Origin: JBOFDP01 sp051647125
GTDB lineage: Bacteria > Bacteroidota > Bacteroidia > Chitinophagales > Chitinophagaceae
Direction of reading: 5' to 3'
Assembly (NCBI GenBank): GCA_051647125.1
Contig: JBOFDP010000028.1
Span: forward strand, 1-46,953
Length of the DNA stretch: 46,953 nucleotides
A program made the position numbers and the translations under genes. This document shows positions 44,098 to 46,953 of the stretch, piece by piece (the first letter of the stretch is position 1; each line of letters begins with the position of its first letter). Under the pieces are notes generated by a model. The model was not told the origin of the DNA. It ran no database searches and saw nothing but the letters and a program-made list of their open reading frames with translations.

Positions 44098-45789
44098 ATG
44101 AAAAAAATGTATTCACAAATTTATATTGCTTTTGGTGTTATTTTATGGTTATCTATAAGTTGTAAAAAACCTTCAGAGGATATTATTCCTTCGCTGAAGA
44201 TTAATGACTCTTCTAAAGTGATGAAGTTTGATATTAGTGGAGGTACTGTTTCTTTTTCTATTACAACGAATAGTGCATGGCGTGTTGTTAATAGTAAAAA
44301 TAATCTTTCATCAACATTTTATACCATATCATCTACTTCAGGTACCAATAAAGATTCTATTATTGATATTTCTGTAACTCAAAATGTGTATCCTTATGTA
44401 CGTTGTGATACATTATATTTTATGGCAAATAATGCTATGGATACTGTCTTTATAGAACAATCTGGAATTTCTGCAAGTGGTACATTATTGGTGTCTTTTA
44501 AAAATTTGTATTATATACAAGGGAGAGATTCTATAGTAGCTGCCGATATTATACTTTGTGAAGGTGGCAAATATCAGACGTATAAAGATTTACCGATTGA
44601 TGCCACAGATAATGCAAGTTTTAGAAGTAATGAGATTGCTATTAATCCAAATACTAAGATTATATCTGCTGTATTTAAAAATCAGAAAGGAAAAATACGT
44701 AATTGGTGGGATTGGATAGAAGGGAAAACTATGCCTACAACTATTGATATTAATGACTCTGTATACTATTTTTCTGCGGGTGAGGGAACTCTTACTAATC
44801 CTTATATTATTTCTAATCCTGCACAAGTAAATAATTTACGAAAAAGTTATCATAGTGATAAATTTATCCAACAAGATAGGGATATTGATTTTACAGATGC
44901 TACAGGGTTATTTAAAGAAAATGAGGGGTTTGATTTTACAAAAAGTGATATTTTTGCCGTGTTTTATAATAACGAAACAGGATGGATTCCTATTGGTATA
45001 GCAGGAGGGGGTTTACCTTTTAAAGGCAATTATGATGGTGCTGAATACAACATAAAAGGTCTTTTTATGAATCGTACTTCTACTTCTAGTAGCTCGCAAG
45101 TTACAGGATTGTTTGGCGTAGTAGCTGATGGAGGTGTAATACAGAATGTTATTATTGAGAATAGTAGTTTAATTATTGGTAATAATAGTGTAGGAAGTAT
45201 AGTAGGCAATTTGCAAGGAGGTAGCATAAAAAATTGTGCTAATTATGCCATTATAAGAGGGTGGCAGTATGTAGGTGGTATAGTGGGAAGCATGAATCGG
45301 GGTATTATTGAGAATAGTTGTAATAGAGGTAGTGTTACGGCTACAAGTTATATAGGTGGTTTGGTGGGGGGGATGTATGATAGTTCAAGATTAAATAATT
45401 GTTATAATAATGCTGAGGTTAAAGGTAATTACTGGATAGGAGGGATATTAGGTTATGGTGTGGGGAATCTATATACTATTTCTAATAGTTATAATGCTGG
45501 AAAAGTTGATAATTTGATTGTTAGTAATACGAATTGTATTGGAGGAATAGCTGGAGGTTTGTTTGAAGATGTTGATGAACCTAGTCGTTTTCAAAATTGT
45601 TATTTTTTAAAAGAAGGAAGTGTAAATAATATTAATGGGGTTGGTAATAGTCTGACTATTATTGGAATTACCCCTTCTTCAACATCTGAATTAAAAAATG
45701 CTAGTCTTGGAAGTGCTTGGAAACCTGGCGATAATCAAAATAATGGATTTCCTATACTTAATTGGCAAATAGATAGAACTGTTTTATGA
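44098..45789 (+). CDS. Lipoprotein with BACON-like domain and GLUG repeats
   Basis: A 563-residue surface-type lipoprotein. A lipoprotein signal ends in ILWLSISC (Cys near residue 22). Residues about 38-125 resemble a BACON/Ig-like domain (KFDISGGTVSFSITTNSAW). The C-terminal half, from about 320, has at least five GLUG-type units such as VGSIVGNLQGGSIKNC, VGGIVGSMNRGIIENS, IGGLVGGMYDSSRLNNC and IGGILGYGVGN, each spaced about 25-30 residues; such repeats form a beta-helix in adhesin-like and IgA-peptidase-associated proteins. A role in adhesion or surface binding is inferred only. A strong ribosome site suggests good expression. The stop overlaps the aroB start (ATGA), an odd partner for a metabolic gene. 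Confidence 0.82.
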   Translation: MKKMYSQIYIAFGVILWLSISCKKPSEDIIPSLKINDSSKVMKFDISGGTVSFSITTNSAWRVVNSKNNLSSTFYTISSTSGTNKDSIIDISVTQNVYPYVRCDTLYFMANNAMDTVFIEQSGISASGTLLVSFKNLYYIQGRDSIVAADIILCEGGKYQTYKDLPIDATDNASFRSNEIAINPNTKIISAVFKNQKGKIRNWWDWIEGKTMPTTIDINDSVYYFSAGEGTLTNPYIISNPAQVNNLRKSYHSDKFIQQDRDIDFTDATGLFKENEGFDFTKSDIFAVFYNNETGWIPIGIAGGGLPFKGNYDGAEYNIKGLFMNRTSTSSSSQVTGLFGVVADGGVIQNVIIENSSLIIGNNSVGSIVGNLQGGSIKNCANYAIIRGWQYVGGIVGSMNRGIIENSCNRGSVTATSYIGGLVGGMYDSSRLNNCYNNAEVKGNYWIGGILGYGVGNLYTISNSYNAGKVDNLIVSNTNCIGGIAGGLFEDVDEPSRFQNCYFLKEGSVNNINGVGNSLTIIGITPSSTSELKNASLGSAWKPGDNQNNGFPILNWQIDRTVL

Positions 45790-46811
45790 ATTATATTACC
45801 AATATAAAAAAAACAAGTATCACAAACTATGTTTTAGATAATTCTTTTTCAAATCTTAAAAAAGAGATAGATGCGAAGTTTACTATTCTTTTGATAGATG
45901 AACATGTATTTCATTATCATCAATCAAAGTTTAAGCCCTATAAAAAAATCATTCTTATAAAAAGTAAAGAATCAAATAAAAGTCTCGCTTATATAAATCA
46001 AATTATAGAGCAACTGGTTAGTTATGAGGTAGATAGAAGTTATACCCTTGTAGGTATTGGAGGAGGTTTGGTAACTGATATAGTAGGGTTTGTTGCCTCT
46101 ATTTATATGCGTGGTTTACGATGTATATATGTACCTACAACATTACTAAATATGGTAGATGCCGCTATAGGTGGTAAAACAGCAGTTAATTGGAAAGGTA
46201 TAAAAAATATTGTTGGAACTATTACGCAGCCTTATAAGGTATGGTTTGATAACCAACTATTAACTTCTTTACCTTCTAAAGAGTGGCAATATGGCATGGC
46301 AGAGGTGATAAAATATGCTATAATATTTGATAAAAATTTATTCCTATGTCTTGAAAAATACAATATCCAGGATTTAAAAAAAGAGAGTGTATTAAAAAAT
46401 ATTATTCAACAAAGTGTACTGTTAAAAAAGAAGGTTATAGAAAAAGATACGGAAGAGAAAAACCTTAGAAAAATGCTTAATTTTGGTCATACTATAGGAC
46501 ATGCTATAGAAAGAATATATAAAGTGCCTCATGGTCAATCGGTAGCTTATGGTATGATAGTAGCTTGTAAAATTTCAGAAAGATATTGTCAGTTTGTTGA
46601 CACGAATAGAGTGGTTAATCTTTTAGAACAATATCTTCTTAAAACTGCTTTTCCGTGGGAGGTAGATAAACTCTATAATACTTTGTTGATGGACAAAAAA
46701 CGTACACATCAGGATATAGATTTTATACTTACTTCTCATATTGGAACCTGTCAAATTGAACCAATTGCTATTTTGAAGATAAAGAATTTACTTATTCAAA
46801 TAGGTAGGTGA
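45786..46811 (+). CDS. aroB: 3-dehydroquinate synthase
   Basis: AroB converts 3-deoxy-D-arabino-heptulosonate 7-phosphate to 3-dehydroquinate, the second shikimate step, using NAD and a divalent metal. The 341-residue protein shows the NAD/substrate block VGIGGGLVTDIVGFVASIYM near residues 94-113, YVPTTLLNMVDAAIGGKTAV near 117-136, the catalytic metal residues in EVIKYAII near 171-178, and HTIGHAIE near 235-242 with a second His in VPHGQSVAYGM near 247-257. It is slightly shorter than E. coli AroB (362). It overlaps the GLUG lipoprotein stop by four bases, so translation is coupled. Confidence 0.95.
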   Translation: MNYITNIKKTSITNYVLDNSFSNLKKEIDAKFTILLIDEHVFHYHQSKFKPYKKIILIKSKESNKSLAYINQIIEQLVSYEVDRSYTLVGIGGGLVTDIVGFVASIYMRGLRCIYVPTTLLNMVDAAIGGKTAVNWKGIKNIVGTITQPYKVWFDNQLLTSLPSKEWQYGMAEVIKYAIIFDKNLFLCLEKYNIQDLKKESVLKNIIQQSVLLKKKVIEKDTEEKNLRKMLNFGHTIGHAIERIYKVPHGQSVAYGMIVACKISERYCQFVDTNRVVNLLEQYLLKTAFPWEVDKLYNTLLMDKKRTHQDIDFILTSHIGTCQIEPIAILKIKNLLIQIGR

Positions 46812-46850
46812 AGTGTTGTATATCAAGGTTTTTAGAATATTCTTTTTGAT

Positions 46851-46874
46851 AAAAAAGAAATCTTTCTTTTTTTT
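46851..46874 (+). terminator. Possible AT-only hairpin after aroB
   Basis: AAAAAAGAA can pair with TTCTTTTTT around a short ATCT loop and is followed by further T residues. Being almost pure A/T it is a weak terminator candidate. Confidence 0.3.
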
Positions 46875-46919
46875 AGCAAAAAGATGTTTAAATTTAAGGC
46901 TTTTTGTTGAGCAGAAGTT

Positions 46920-46953
46920 ATGTTATCTATTATTTTAAAATATTTATATTCTA
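46920..46953 (+). CDS. Possible start of a gene cut by the window end
   Basis: An ATG at 46920 opens a frame that stays open to the last base: MLSIILKYLYS. The hydrophobic start would fit a membrane protein or signal anchor, but eleven codons are too few to identify anything. Confidence 0.25.
   Translation, partial: MLSIILKYLYS

Noticed and set aside
1..46953. CRISPR array, rRNA genes or complete insertion sequence
   Set aside because: No regularly spaced repeats, no rRNA-like stretches and no transposase or terminal inverted repeats were seen on reading both strands by eye.

Overview
The window looks like chromosome from an AT-rich member of the Bacteroidota. Several signals agree. Many genes have a TAnnTTTG-type -7 box upstream (for example before hemA, the BI-1 gene and the TPP riboswitch). 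There is an ExbB-ExbD-ExbD-TonB cluster, lipoproteins with BACON-like and GLUG-like repeats, a SusC/FecA-type TonB receptor, and almost no strong Shine-Dalgarno sites. Species cannot be given from the sequence alone. Family names come from motif reading and memory, not from database searches.

Layout. 1-592: the end of a class A penicillin-binding protein, tRNA-Arg(TCG) and a terminator. 600-5549: an accessory block with decayed DNA followed by two adjacent DUF262 (GmrSD-like) genes. The first, which carries the DUF1524 nuclease-like end, is frameshifted; the second is intact. 5554-13839: uvrC, an MsbA-like ABC exporter, a patatin/POTRA/barrel protein (type Vd-like) and a KefB-like antiporter. 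13997-17256: a putative outer-membrane protein, then a TPP riboswitch controlling a TonB-dependent receptor. 17322-20967: a BlaI/MecI-like regulator, ribF-folP and class II aldolase. 21362-22746: a graveyard of broken minus-strand genes (a lipoprotein with two frameshifts, a small membrane protein with a poly-A frameshift, a helix-turn or ribbon-helix-helix-like remnant and a truncated unknown gene). 22853-31600: a membrane coiled-coil protein, fusA, an M13 peptidase, and exbB-exbD-exbD-tonB. 31783-34605: hemA-hemC-hemD, overlapping. 34801-39228: a BI-1 protein, an unknown lipoprotein/barrel pair, and purA behind a tandemly duplicated promoter. 39357-39840: a broken secreted-protein gene. 39895-46811: an O-methyltransferase, then the tight run glucosaminidase-hpt-pdxJ-cmk (cmk with an added membrane domain), then a GLUG lipoprotein overlapping aroB.

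How it works together. Most genes are housekeeping: heme, folate, FAD, pyridoxal phosphate, purine and shikimate synthesis, translation, repair and envelope building. Energy transduction (ExbBD/TonB) and the thiamine-regulated receptor form a plausible uptake chain, probably for thiamine or a precursor. Accessory content is limited to the DUF262 pair, the decayed stretches, and the unknown lipoproteins. I found no CRISPR array, no intact insertion sequence and no intact prophage.
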